Assembly: GCF_000613125.1 (NCBI RefSeq)
Contig: NZ_HG964497.1
Location: 1,100,980-1,164,979 of the forward strand
Direction: 5' to 3'
Origin: Bacillus sp. EB01
GTDB lineage: Bacteria > Bacillota > Bacilli > Bacillales > Cytobacillaceae
Length of the DNA stretch: 64,000 nucleotides
The translations under genes and the position numbers were made by a program. The notes beneath the pieces are model-generated. The model saw only the letters and a list, made by a program, of their open reading frames with translations. It was not told where the DNA came from and did no database searches. Within the stretch, counting starts at the first letter, position 1; every line of letters starts with the position of its first letter. This document shows positions 17,571-26,062 of this stretch, one piece after another.

Positions 17571-19555
17571 TGCTTGCTTCCCTCCTCTGCGACACTGACA
17601 TTTTCATTTTCTAGAATCGTATCCATATCATCTTCATCGTCCATACCAAAAGCAACGTTGGATTCAATCCATTTACGGCGGGGCTCTACCTTATCACCCA
17701 TAAGTGTGGTGATTCGCCGTTCTGCACGTGCTGTGTCATCGACGTTTACCCTGATTAGCGTTCGGGTTTCAGGATCCATTGTTGTTTCCCATAGCTGGTC
17801 TGCATTCATTTCACCAAGGCCTTTATAACGCTGAATCATATAACCCTTTCCAACCTTCTTGATTGCCCCTTGCAGTTCGTCTTCATTCCAGGCGTATTCT
17901 ATAACTTCCTTCTTGCCGGCCCCCTTGCTAACTTTAAACAGAGGCGGCAAAGCAATGAATACTTTTCCTGCTTCAACGAGGGGTTTCATGTACCTGTAAA
18001 AGAAAGTCAGCAGAAGCACCTGAATATGAGCTCCATCAGTATCGGCATCCGTCATAATAATGATTTTGTCATAATTGATGTCTTCAACGGTAAAATCTGT
18101 TCCAACACCGCCGCCGATTGTGTGAATAATGGTATTAATTTCTTCGTTTTTAAAAATATCCTCGAGCTTGGCCTTCTCAGTGTTGATGACCTTTCCCCGT
18201 AAAGGAAGAACTGCCTGGAAACGGCGGTCCCGCCCTTGTTTGGCGGATCCCCCCGCGGAGTCCCCCTCGACTAGATAAAGCTCGTTTTTCTGTGGGTTGC
18301 GGGATTGGGCAGGAGTGAGTTTACCAGAAAGAAGGGTTTCCTTCTTGCTCCTTTTCTTACCTGTACGGGCGTCTTCCCTTGCCTTCCTTGCAGCTTCCCG
18401 GGCTTGGTATGCCTTTATTGATTTTTTTATAAGCAGCGTGCTTGTTTCCGGATTCTCTTCAAGTATGTAAGAGAGCGAGTTTGAAACAACCGAATCCACT
18501 GCTGAGCGGGCTTCGCTGGTCCCGAGTTTTCCTTTCGTCTGTCCTTCGAATTGAAGCATATCTTCCGGTATCCGAACAGAAACGATCGCTGAAAGGCCTT
18601 CGCGAATATCATTGCCTTCAAGATTCTTATCTTTTTCTTTTAAGAGGCCTGTCTTTCTCGCATATTCATTAAAAACCCTCGTCATTGCCGTCTTGGCGCC
18701 AACCTCGTGTGTACCGCCGTCCTTTGTGCGGACATTGTTGACGAAGGAAAGGACATTTTCCGAGTAACCGTCGTTGAACTGGAAGGAGAACTCGACTTCA
18801 ATTCCGTTCTGTGTCCCATCCAGGCTGACAACCTGGTGCAAGACTTCCTTGCCTTCATTCAAATACTCAACAAATGCTTCAATCCCGCTTTCGTAATGGA
18901 AAGTCTCAGATACACCGTTCCTATCATCATGAATATCGATTCGAAGGCCTTTTAGCAGGAATGCGGATTCCCTAAGCCTCTCGCATAGAGTATCGAAGTT
19001 ATAGGTTAATGTGGAAAATATCGAGGGATCCGGCTTGAAGTGGATTGTAGTCCCTGTTTGGTTTGTTTTCCCTATCTTTTCAAGTGTTGTCACGGGTTTT
19101 CCGCCATTCTGGAAGCGCTGTTCATATACAAAACCATCACGTTTTATCGTAACCGTCAGCCATTCGGATAAAGCATTGACAACGGATGCACCTACACCAT
19201 GAAGACCTCCGCTTGTTTTGTAACCGCCCTGGCCGAATTTTCCGCCTGCATGAAGGACAGTAAGGATGACTTCCGGGGTTGGTTTTCCCGTCTTATGCAT
19301 TCCTGTTGGCATTCCGCGTCCTTTATCAACGACACTGATTGAATTGTCTTTATGGATTCTGACTATTATTTGATTCCCGAATCCACCTAATGCTTCATCG
19401 ACAGAGTTATCGACGATTTCATATACAAGATGATGCAGCCCTCTTGTGTCCGTACTGCCGATATACATTCCCGGCCGTTTTCTGACAGCTTCAAGCCCCT
19501 CAAGGACTTGAATGGCATCATCATTGTAGCTATAAGCCTCTTGGTTTCTTGCCAC
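17567..19555 (-). CDS. parE: DNA topoisomerase IV subunit B (ATPase)
   Basis: ATP-driven clamp subunit of topoisomerase IV. The 662-residue protein shows the GHKL ATP-binding motifs in order (EIVDNSVDEAL, VDKGRGMP, GLHGVGASVVNALS), the transducer domain, then a TOPRIM domain with EGDSAGGSAKQGRDR and TDADTDGAH for metal binding, and the C-terminal IQRYKGLGEMN. The start ATG 19555 follows GAAAGGGGAA. Regulation is probably by DNA damage: a near-perfect LexA box lies about 90 bp upstream, in agreement with membership of parEC in the B. subtilis LexA regulon as I remember it. Confidence 0.97.
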   Translation of the reverse strand: MARNQEAYSYNDDAIQVLEGLEAVRKRPGMYIGSTDTRGLHHLVYEIVDNSVDEALGGFGNQIIVRIHKDNSISVVDKGRGMPTGMHKTGKPTPEVILTVLHAGGKFGQGGYKTSGGLHGVGASVVNALSEWLTVTIKRDGFVYEQRFQNGGKPVTTLEKIGKTNQTGTTIHFKPDPSIFSTLTYNFDTLCERLRESAFLLKGLRIDIHDDRNGVSETFHYESGIEAFVEYLNEGKEVLHQVVSLDGTQNGIEVEFSFQFNDGYSENVLSFVNNVRTKDGGTHEVGAKTAMTRVFNEYARKTGLLKEKDKNLEGNDIREGLSAIVSVRIPEDMLQFEGQTKGKLGTSEARSAVDSVVSNSLSYILEENPETSTLLIKKSIKAYQAREAARKAREDARTGKKRSKKETLLSGKLTPAQSRNPQKNELYLVEGDSAGGSAKQGRDRRFQAVLPLRGKVINTEKAKLEDIFKNEEINTIIHTIGGGVGTDFTVEDINYDKIIIMTDADTDGAHIQVLLLTFFYRYMKPLVEAGKVFIALPPLFKVSKGAGKKEVIEYAWNEDELQGAIKKVGKGYMIQRYKGLGEMNADQLWETTMDPETRTLIRVNVDDTARAERRITTLMGDKVEPRRKWIESNVAFGMDDEDDMDTILENENVSVAEEGSKQ

Positions 19556-19643
19556 TAAAATTCCCCTTTCTTACATGTCAAAAAGGAATATCATCATGAA
19601 CGAAATACAATCCCTTTATAAAAATATCAAATAATTCAGCAGT

Positions 19644-19657
19644 GGAACGAATGTTCG
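19644..19657 (-). promoter_or_regulatory. LexA (SOS) box of parE-parC
   Basis: GAAC (19645-19648), four bases, GTTC (19653-19656); on the minus strand it matches the Gram-positive consensus at 13 of 14 positions. It lies about 14 bp downstream of an extended -10 element (TGGTAAAAT on the minus strand, TAAAAT at 19671-19676), so bound LexA would sit over the transcription start. Confidence 0.78.
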
Positions 19658-19804
19658 TGTCTCTGTACTAATTTTACCATAACTCGTCCTGCCGTCTATG
19701 CTTTATTGTATCGATTAATTTGGATTTGGCAAATGTGTTATTTAAAAAAACGTTTATTTTTAAGCATTGAAAGGGTTTCCACTCCTATATATACCCAGTA
19801 AGCA

Positions 19805-19829
19805 TAAAAAAAGCCGCCTTATCGGCAGC
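19805..19829 (-). terminator. Terminator of yneT
   Basis: A 6-bp GC stem (19813-19818 with 19824-19829) followed on the minus strand by eight T. Confidence 0.75.
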
Positions 19830-19837
19830 AGACTCAA

Positions 19838-20257
19838 TTATCTTTTTCGGACAAACAGCGCATGGTCAACCTTAATGCAGCGGTCCATCACAACGGTAGA
19901 ACCTTTGTCTTTAAGAATTTCATAGACATCATCATGCGCAAGCCCAAGTTGTGCCCAAAAAACATCGAAGTCAACATCGACCGCTTCCCTGGCTACATCA
20001 GGCAATTGTTCGGAACGGCGGAAAACATTGACTATATCAATATGTCCTTCAATGTCCTTCAAAGATGGAACTGCTTTAACGCCTAGTGCTTCATCAATTG
20101 TCGGATTGACTGGAATGATTTCATACCCAGCGTTTTGCATGGCTTCAGAAACCATGTAGGAAGTTTTTTCAGGATTATTGCTTAAGCCTACAACTGCGAT
20201 TCGTTTTGCTTTTAAAAGGATATCCTTAATCTCTTCTGTACTAGGGTTTTGAACCAA
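19838..20257 (-). CDS. yneT: CoA-binding domain protein, YneT-like
   Basis: Small Rossmann-fold protein (about 139 residues) of the CoA_binding/YccU family. IAVVGLSNNPEKTSYMVSEAM is the nucleotide/CoA-binding loop, and IDIVNVFRRSEQLP and VVMDRCIKVDH are conserved later segments. The precise role is unknown. TTG 20257 is preferred because AAGGAGTGA precedes it by five bases; GTG 20266, three codons earlier, overlaps that site. Its place beside parE, with plsY on the far side, matches B. subtilis gene order apart from the chrA insertion. Confidence 0.85.
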   Translation of the reverse strand: MVQNPSTEEIKDILLKAKRIAVVGLSNNPEKTSYMVSEAMQNAGYEIIPVNPTIDEALGVKAVPSLKDIEGHIDIVNVFRRSEQLPDVAREAVDVDFDVFWAQLGLAHDDVYEILKDKGSTVVMDRCIKVDHALFVRKR

Positions 20258-20352
20258 TACATTCACTCCTTTTCCTTTTAGCTATAGTGTACATTTTTCA
20301 GAAAAAAATACCATTATTTTGCTTGCAGGCACTGGCTAGACTAAGACATTCG

Positions 20353-21510
20353 CTAAAAAATAATTTGTCCTATACCGGCTCCTGCGGCAACGACCAGCCA
20401 TGGCGGAAGCTTCCAAAAGGAGAGCAGGCAAAAGGCACCAGCCAAAAACGCTGCATCTGTTGAAGATGAAATTGAGCTTGTTAATACAGGATCGTAAAAA
20501 GCAGCACCAAGCAAGCCTACAACAGCAGCATTCATACCCATAATAGCAGATTGCACCCCTGCTTTTGTCCGAATCAGACCCCAAAATGGTATGATGGCAA
20601 CCAATAAGAGAAATCCTGGCAGAAAGATTGCTAATGTAGTAATAACTGCGCCGCTCCAGCCCGATATAGCTGCGCCAAGGTAAGATGCAAACGTGAATAA
20701 TGGTCCTGGGATTGCTTGGGCAACACCATATCCGGCAAGAAACTCTTCTCTTGAAACCAGACCTCCTGCGACAACCTCCTGATCCAGCAGTGGCAAAACA
20801 ACGTGCCCGCCGCCGAAAACCAGTGACCCAGTCCTATAAAAATCAGAGAATAATTCCAAGCCTGGAACCCCTTTGCTTAAGCCAGGCAAAAAGAGTAGAA
20901 TGCTAAGGAACAGAACGGCTGATATCCAACCGGTTTTCCGCGTTACGTGTATAAAACCGGTAGCAGGAGTGGCTGAGCCCTGTATCTTAATAAATGCATA
21001 TCCTGCCGCAGCTGCGCCGACTATTAGGGAAAGCTGAGTGAACGATGATGGATAGAGCAACATAATAATAGCAGCTATTAACGCGATTGTACCTGTCAGT
21101 TTGCTTGAAGCAAAATTCTTGGCCATTGAGGATATTGCTAAATAGACAACCGCAGCTGCAACAATTTTCAATCCATGAATCCATCCAGCTTCAACAGGAG
21201 AGAAGAATCCGATTAAATGGACAAACAGTGCCATTATTAGGAATGATGGCACTGTAAAGCCCAAAAATGAGATAACCCCACCCAGAATGCCTGCCCGTAA
21301 CATTCCGACGCCGAAGCCAACCTGGCTGCTTGCTGGTCCCGGCAAGGCTTGGGATAAAGCTACAAGCTCAGTAAACTCTGTTTCCGACAGCCATTTTTGC
21401 TTCTTGACATACTCTTTGTGAAAATAACCAATATGGGCGGTCGGTCCTCCAAACGACGTACAGCCAAGTTTAAAAGTTACGAGAAAAAGTTCAATTAAGT
21501 GTTTGCCTAT
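20353..21510 (-). CDS. chrA: Chromate transporter ChrA, apparent ATA start
   Basis: Long-form CHR-family transporter, two homologous six-helix halves. The first half has KLGCTSFGGPTAHIGYFHKEYV and ALSQALPGPASSQ, the second has TGSLVFGGGHVVLPLL and AQAIPGPLFTFASYLG, both signatures of chromate efflux. The first in-frame ATG/GTG/TTG is TTG 21345, which would cut off the first conserved motif. The homology runs upstream to codon ATA at 21510-21508, six bases after a perfect AAGGAGTGA (21517-21525), with an in-frame stop at 21514-21516. The real start is therefore probably this ATA, or an ATG altered by mutation or sequencing. From there it has 385 residues, the usual length. It interrupts the plsY-yneT neighbourhood. 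Confidence 0.85.
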   Translation of the reverse strand: MGKHLIELFLVTFKLGCTSFGGPTAHIGYFHKEYVKKQKWLSETEFTELVALSQALPGPASSQVGFGVGMLRAGILGGVISFLGFTVPSFLIMALFVHLIGFFSPVEAGWIHGLKIVAAAVVYLAISSMAKNFASSKLTGTIALIAAIIMLLYPSSFTQLSLIVGAAAAGYAFIKIQGSATPATGFIHVTRKTGWISAVLFLSILLFLPGLSKGVPGLELFSDFYRTGSLVFGGGHVVLPLLDQEVVAGGLVSREEFLAGYGVAQAIPGPLFTFASYLGAAISGWSGAVITTLAIFLPGFLLLVAIIPFWGLIRTKAGVQSAIMGMNAAVVGLLGAAFYDPVLTSSISSSTDAAFLAGAFCLLSFWKLPPWLVVAAGAGIGQIIF

Positions 21511-21745
21511 TCTTTATCACTCCTTATTGTCATCCTACCAAAAATAGGTTCTTTGTGAGAAGTAGGCAGAATGGCTTTTCCCCTATTAATTTTAAGTTTA
21601 AAATAGATACATATTGCGAAAAATGGTATTTCATAAGAAAATGGTAAAATAGAAATAACTTCTTTCCGCAGTATGCATTTATCTATTTTGGGTAACTCGT
21701 GAGGCTTAAGATTACATAATTTGTTGGGCAAAAGGAGAAAAATGA

Positions 21746-22339
21746 ATGGTTGAATTAATTTTACTTTGTTTACTTGCTTATTTGTTAGGCTCAATTCCTT
21801 CTGGCCTTATTATCGGCAAAGTGTTCTATAAAACTGATATCCGCCAGCATGGCAGCGGCAACCTCGGGGGGACGAACACGTTCAGGACTCTAGGGAAAAA
21901 GGCAGGCTTTGTCGTTACCTTTGCAGATATTTTAAAAGGCACATTGGCAACTGCATTGCCTATACTTTTAGATATTGATGATATCCACCCGCTCTTAACT
22001 GGCATGCTGGCTGTCATCGGGCATATGTATCCTGTATTTGCAGGCTTTAGAGGAGGAAAAGCTGTTGCTACTTCAGGTGGTGTTCTTCTTTTCTATGCAC
22101 CGCTTATGTTTGTTATCATGCTAGGAGTTTTCTTCCTTTCTCTCTATATCAGTAAGTATGTTTCCCTCGCTTCCATGATGGGCGGGGTAGCGGCGGTCAC
22201 CTACTCTTTAGTTGTTCCGCCACGGGATGTCCCCCTAATTATCATTGTCCTTTTATTAACTACGTTTGTTTTTTACCGCCATCGGGCTAACATCGGCAGA
22301 ATCATCAATAAGACGGAACCTAAAGTAAAATGGCTGTGA
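21746..22339 (+). CDS. plsY: Glycerol-3-phosphate acyltransferase PlsY
   Basis: Integral membrane enzyme that transfers the acyl group from acyl-phosphate to glycerol-3-phosphate, the first step of phospholipid synthesis. The 197-residue length is typical. [11 protein letters not shown], then [19 protein letters not shown], and [12 protein letters not shown] are the three conserved cytoplasmic motifs binding phosphate and substrate; five or so membrane helices are present. AAAGGAG lies eight bases before ATG 21746. Corresponds to yneS of B. subtilis, divergent from yneT/parE as there. Confidence 0.96.
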   Translation: MVELILLCLLAYLLGSIPSGLIIGKVFYKTDIRQHGSGNLGGTNTFRTLGKKAGFVVTFADILKGTLATALPILLDIDDIHPLLTGMLAVIGHMYPVFAGFRGGKAVATSGGVLLFYAPLMFVIMLGVFFLSLYISKYVSLASMMGGVAAVTYSLVVPPRDVPLIIIVLLLTTFVFYRHRANIGRIINKTEPKVKWL

Positions 22340-22360
22340 GAATATCTCACAGCTTTTTTA
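22333..22360 (+). terminator. Terminator of plsY
   Basis: GCTGTGAGA (22333-22341) pairs with TCTCACAGC (22345-22353), then six T; the stem overlaps the plsY stop codon. Confidence 0.88.
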
Positions 22361-22590
22361 TTGTGTTAAGAAGGTATAAATAGGCATAAAATTGAAAAAA
22401 TTGTCCGTTTTTGGAGAAAATTATCGAAATTTAACGAAAGATTTGTATATTCGTACGATTGTAGGCATATGGATAATTCTGTATTATTAAACTGAATAGC
22501 TAATAAACTTTTATTATTTCCCTTTTATATAAAAGATAAACCAAGTTTTATATATTTTTTTCTATCCTAAAAAAAGGATGGCGTTGGTAA

Positions 22591-23697
22591 ATGCATAAAA
22601 ATTTTGTGAGTAACATACCTTTCCCTTGCTTTGTCCTTGATCAGGACTATCACATTTTAGTTATATCTAAAGGAGCAAAGCCAATTTTTTCTGTTGATAT
22701 TGCAGATTCCTTTTTCGATATGATTGCACCTCCCTATCACCAGAAGGTATTATCATTCCTGGAGTCCTCTGAAGATAATAGCTTTATTGAAATCCCGTTA
22801 ATGGATAAGTGGGATCATATATATTATCAAGTCTTTAAAACAAGAGATACATCAGGAAATATTCATATTTTTTGTCACCTAATATCAAAAGAAGCGGCCC
22901 AATTACGAGTTGCGATGGACAAGATGGAAAAGAAAATGTCTGATTTTAATATGGAACTCCTTCATAGAAAGAAGAATATAGAAGAAAAGGTCCAGGAAAT
23001 CCGCCAGGCTGAGATTGGGGCAGGATACCGAGAAAATATTGGCAAGCTTGCTGCCGGTATTGCTCATGAAATCAGGAATCCACTCACCACTGTTAAAGGA
23101 TTTATACAGCTGCTTAAACCTCAGCTGAAGGAATTGGGCAAGGAACAATATGCGAATATTGCTCTTGATGAATTAAACAGGGCTAATGAGATAATCTATG
23201 AATTTTTAAATGCAGCCAAGCCCGCTTCTAACCAGGCTAGAGATACAACCTACAACACATTGATCAGAGAGATTATTCTGCTATTCGAAAGTGAATCACT
23301 TCTTAGAAATATAGAGCTCACCTCTTCTCTTTCCAACAAGGATGCACTTCCAGTCCTTGAACCTGGCCGTCTTAAACAAGTGCTGGTCAATATGATTAAA
23401 AATTCAATGGAAGCCCTAGACGGATTTGATACTGAAAAGAAAAAACGAATCATGGTTCAATCCAAAATCGCCGGGGCTAATTTCATTATTCAAATAAGTG
23501 ACAATGGCAGCGGAATGGACCAGAAAACCTTATCCAGCCTGTTTTCTCCGTTTTTTTCTACAAAAGAGCATGGGACTGGTATAGGATTAAGTGTCTGTTT
23601 AAAAATAATTGAAGATGCTGGCGGAAACATTACGGTAGAAAGTACTCCTGGCAACGGAACGACATTCTGTATAGCTCTTCCCCTTGCAATCAGTTAA
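22591..23697 (+). CDS. Cytoplasmic sensor histidine kinase (sporulation-kinase type)
   Basis: Orphan kinase of 368 residues without membrane segments. Residues 1-100 resemble a PAS fold (FPCFVLDQDYHILVISKGA), 100-150 look like a coiled coil, and the HisKA motif AAGIAHEIRNPLTTVKGF places the phospho-accepting histidine at H159. The ATPase domain follows, with the N box (NMIKNSMEAL), DNGSGM and GTGIGLSVC. The H-box wording is that of the Bacillus Kin family that feeds phosphate to Spo0F, so a sporulation phosphorelay role is plausible but not shown. No response regulator is adjacent. GGATGG lies upstream of ATG 22591. Confidence 0.88.
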   Translation: MHKNFVSNIPFPCFVLDQDYHILVISKGAKPIFSVDIADSFFDMIAPPYHQKVLSFLESSEDNSFIEIPLMDKWDHIYYQVFKTRDTSGNIHIFCHLISKEAAQLRVAMDKMEKKMSDFNMELLHRKKNIEEKVQEIRQAEIGAGYRENIGKLAAGIAHEIRNPLTTVKGFIQLLKPQLKELGKEQYANIALDELNRANEIIYEFLNAAKPASNQARDTTYNTLIREIILLFESESLLRNIELTSSLSNKDALPVLEPGRLKQVLVNMIKNSMEALDGFDTEKKKRIMVQSKIAGANFIIQISDNGSGMDQKTLSSLFSPFFSTKEHGTGIGLSVCLKIIEDAGGNITVESTPGNGTTFCIALPLAIS

Positions 23698-23790
23698 TTT
23701 TCATGAATCGTTCAAAACCTTCCCGGTATTGCTTAGAATCATCCTTTACAATAGTGGTATATGCATCCTTAATTGAAAGGAGATTAGAAT

Positions 23791-23979
23791 ATGCAAGGGA
23801 TTCATGTGATTAAAGAAGAGATGGCGTTCTCGACGGTGGTCCTGCCCACCGGCCCGAAAGATGAGTTCAAAGTTGAATTTTTTTCATATACACCTAACTG
23901 GGAAAACTCCGCGTCACCGGTAAAGGTGACAACGAATTTTGACGAATTAATTAGCTTTTTTGAGGAACTGGAAGAATAA
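23791..23979 (+). CDS. Small hypothetical protein, 62 aa
   Basis: An AAAGGAG site lies eight bases before ATG 23791. The 62-residue acidic protein (MQGIHVIKEEMAFSTVVLP...) ends ELISFFEELEE and contains no cysteine or membrane segment. I do not recognise it. It is convergent with the HesB-like gene and separated from it by a bidirectional terminator. Confidence 0.65.
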   Translation: MQGIHVIKEEMAFSTVVLPTGPKDEFKVEFFSYTPNWENSASPVKVTTNFDELISFFEELEE

Positions 23980-24064
23980 TATTTTTTATAAAATTCGCCA
24001 GTTGGCGGGCCAATGGCGAGGATTGCATGTATGGGCTAAAGGTATATCCTTTCCTTTAGCCGAT

Positions 24065-24099
24065 AAAAAATGGTGTCCCTTCATTTGGGACACCATTTT
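24065..24099. terminator. Bidirectional terminator
   Basis: A perfect 13-bp stem (24067-24079 with 24087-24099) sits between two convergent genes and overlaps the stop codon of the minus-strand gene. Confidence 0.88.
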
Positions 24100-24385
24100 A
24101 TACTTTCAGGAGCTGAAACCTGCCTTTACCAAGCACATCCTTAACGTAATCCAGTTTGGTGTCGGAAAAGTACACAAAATCCTGTTCATGGATGACCATT
24201 TTCAAGTCCTTGTATTCAAATTCCAGGTCATTCGATAATTTCTGCTCTTCCAGAGACAGATTAAGCTTTGGCCCGCCTCAGCCTATTCCCATGGCCAAGC
24301 GGAGAAATAGCTGTTCATCTTCTTTTGCTTCCTTTTGGATCGCATTTGATAAGGTTTGATAAGCACTTTCTGTAATAGTAAACAT
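24098..24385 (-). CDS. HesB/IscA-like selenoprotein (in-frame TGA = Sec36)
   Basis: Reading from ATG 24385 (site AAAGGGTGG, five-base spacing) gives 95 residues interrupted only by TGA at codon 36 (24278-24280). Both sides of the TGA stay in one frame and form one protein: MFTITESAYQ ... LRLAMGIG-U-GGPKLNLSLEEQ ... VYFSDTKLDYVKDVLGKG. The G-x-G-[C/U]-G-G-P motif is that of HesB-like proteins, in which the central residue is Cys or, in known selenoproteins, Sec. A hairpin with a bulged U follows the TGA. It lies where yneR, also HesB-like, sits in B. subtilis. Function: probably Fe-S or redox related, unproven. A standard gene caller would miss it or call a pseudogene. Confidence 0.85.
24242..24280 (-). 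promoter_or_regulatory. Putative bacterial SECIS element of the HesB-like gene
   Basis: Starting 18 nt after the TGA (24278-24280), CTG-T-CTC pairs with GAG-CAG (24242-24259) around a TGGAA loop, leaving one bulged U. The loop has G at its second position and begins 25 nt after the TGA, as the bacterial SECIS consensus requires. Confidence 0.6.
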
Positions 24386-24520
24386 TAGAACCACCCTTTG
24401 GAAAATGACTCCTATTTCACCCTAAACGTTAGGATGCATGTGAGATAGGGAAATCTTCTATTAATGATAAAGTACTTCGCAAATCTGTGAAAATGATTTG
24501 CTTGAACTAGGAGGATCCCT

Positions 24521-25660
24521 ATGATGAAATCACCGATTTTTAAGCGAATAGCCGCGATGGGAACTGTCCTGTTTTCTGTTTCCCTTTTTAGCGGCTGCGC
24601 AAACGAACAGCAAGCTAGGCCAGAGCCTCAACCTCATCAAGAACGTTCTTATGAGGTCCAGGCCAAGACGTTTGAATCAAAAATGACACTTGGGGCAATT
24701 GGAGATATTTTAATACATGACCTGGTATATGAAGATGCAAAAAAAGCAGAGGGCTATGATTTTAAACCAATGTTTAAACCTGTCAAAGACATGCTGAGTA
24801 CCCCTGATATCCTGACTGCCAATCAAGAGAGCCTGGTTGGAGGTGAGGAGCTTGGAATTACCAGTTATCCTAGCTTCAATAGCCCCTTTGAGCTCTCAGA
24901 AGCAGTTATGGACGCAGGTGTCGACATCGTTTCGACAGCCAATAATCATTCTCTTGATAAGGGTTACCGGGGTGTTGAAGCGCAGATCGCCTATTTTAAA
25001 AAAATTGGCCTTCCTTTTGTCGGGACAGCCACTAGCCAGGAAGCTAGAGACAAAATTGTCACGATGGAAAAGAACGGCATCACGCTTGCCTTTTTATCAT
25101 ACACATATGGAACCAATGGTATCCCGATTCCTGAGGGTAAGGAGTTCTCTGTAAATCTTATCGACCGTGATTTGATGAAGGGCGATATTGCCAGGGCTAA
25201 AAAAGTCAGTGATGCAGTTGTGGTCAGCATCCACTGGGGTAACGAATACCAGCGCTACCCAGTTGATGAACAAAAGAATCTCGCTCAATTCCTGGCCGAC
25301 TCGGGTGCGGATATCATCTTCGGATCACATCCGCATGTATTGCAGCCAATGGAATGGATTGATGGCCCAAATGGCAAAAAAACCTTTGTCATTTACTCGC
25401 TCGGTAATTTTATTTCCGCCCAACTCCGCGATTATAAAGACATAGGCGGCATGGTGACTATAGAAATTACAAAAAAGATTGATGAAAACGGCTCACACAT
25501 TGCGCTGGCAAAGCCAGACTTTTCACCTACCTTTGTCTACCGGAAAAATGGCCGAAACTTTCGGGTTGTCCCCATGGAAAAAACGGATGCTTACGGTATT
25601 GCCAATCCTGAAGAAATGACCGCTGAAACTATGGCTCATATGACACAATGGCTCCGTTGA
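24521..25660 (+). CDS. CapA-family lipoprotein (poly-gamma-glutamate/metallophosphatase type)
   Basis: Secreted 379-residue lipoprotein: signal peptide followed by lipobox LFSGC at about residue 26. The rest is a PGA_cap (CapA/YwtB-like) metallophosphoesterase domain: GAIGDILIHD (metal ligands), DILTANQESLVGG, VSTANNHSLDKG, VSIHWGNEYQR, and IFGSHPHVLQP, all typical. Family members act in capsule or poly-gamma-glutamate handling, but no capBC partners lie nearby, so the substrate is open. A clear AGGAGG precedes ATG 24521. Stand-alone gene. Confidence 0.9.
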   Translation: MMKSPIFKRIAAMGTVLFSVSLFSGCANEQQARPEPQPHQERSYEVQAKTFESKMTLGAIGDILIHDLVYEDAKKAEGYDFKPMFKPVKDMLSTPDILTANQESLVGGEELGITSYPSFNSPFELSEAVMDAGVDIVSTANNHSLDKGYRGVEAQIAYFKKIGLPFVGTATSQEARDKIVTMEKNGITLAFLSYTYGTNGIPIPEGKEFSVNLIDRDLMKGDIARAKKVSDAVVVSIHWGNEYQRYPVDEQKNLAQFLADSGADIIFGSHPHVLQPMEWIDGPNGKKTFVIYSLGNFISAQLRDYKDIGGMVTIEITKKIDENGSHIALAKPDFSPTFVYRKNGRNFRVVPMEKTDAYGIANPEEMTAETMAHMTQWLR

Positions 25661-25721
25661 AATCGGGGCTTTTTGTGCAGGGTCGGAGCTGCGAGATGGA
25701 GTATGTTAAAAGGCATAAAAA

Positions 25722-25751
25722 TAAAATAGGCGGACCAATTCAGTCCGCCTG
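25722..25751. terminator. Terminator between capA-like gene and yneQ
   Basis: GGCGGAC (25729-25735) and GTCCGCC (25743-25749) form a stem; on the minus strand it is followed by a T-rich tract, fitting termination of the AAA-yneP-yneQ operon. Confidence 0.8.
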
Positions 25752-25755
25752 CCAA

Positions 25756-26049
25756 TCAATCCAAAAGTTGTGCTTCCAAGCCTTCTGCTTCTAGTATTTC
25801 CTTTTCTCTATAACCAATCAGGTCAAAATGGGAATAGCCATCGGGTCGGTGATGGATCCATTCCTTTTTTAAACCATATTTCTTTCCCCATTCCGCGAGC
25901 TTCTCGATATTATGGCAGCCTGCTTTTGTAACGGTCTTGCATCCCGGGAACCGGTCATCAAGCCAGTAATGAGTCAAAAATGCAATTTCTCCGCTATCGA
26001 TTTTTCTTTTCCATTCCGTAACATCTTTCCGTTTCAATCCGAATGCCAA
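25756..26049 (-). CDS. yneQ: Conserved hypothetical protein YneQ
   Basis: A 97-residue soluble protein starting AFGLKRKDVTEWKRKI, with conserved-looking stretches IAFLTHYWLDDRFPGCKTVTKAGC and GYSHFDLIG. The start is taken at TTG 26049, after GAAGGGGGAAGG; earlier codons in the frame overlap yneP and lack a site. The name is given from memory of the yneP-yneQ neighbourhood in B. subtilis; no biochemical role is known to me. Last gene of the AAA-yneP-yneQ unit. Confidence 0.75.
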   Translation of the reverse strand: MAFGLKRKDVTEWKRKIDSGEIAFLTHYWLDDRFPGCKTVTKAGCHNIEKLAEWGKKYGLKKEWIHHRPDGYSHFDLIGYREKEILEAEGLEAQLLD

Positions 26050-26062
26050 TGGCCTTCCCCCT

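Noticed and set aside
24098-24385. Pseudogene or sequencing error at the TGA
   Set aside because: The TGA falls exactly at the motif cysteine, nothing else in the frame is broken, and two other genes plus selA in the window show Sec use.
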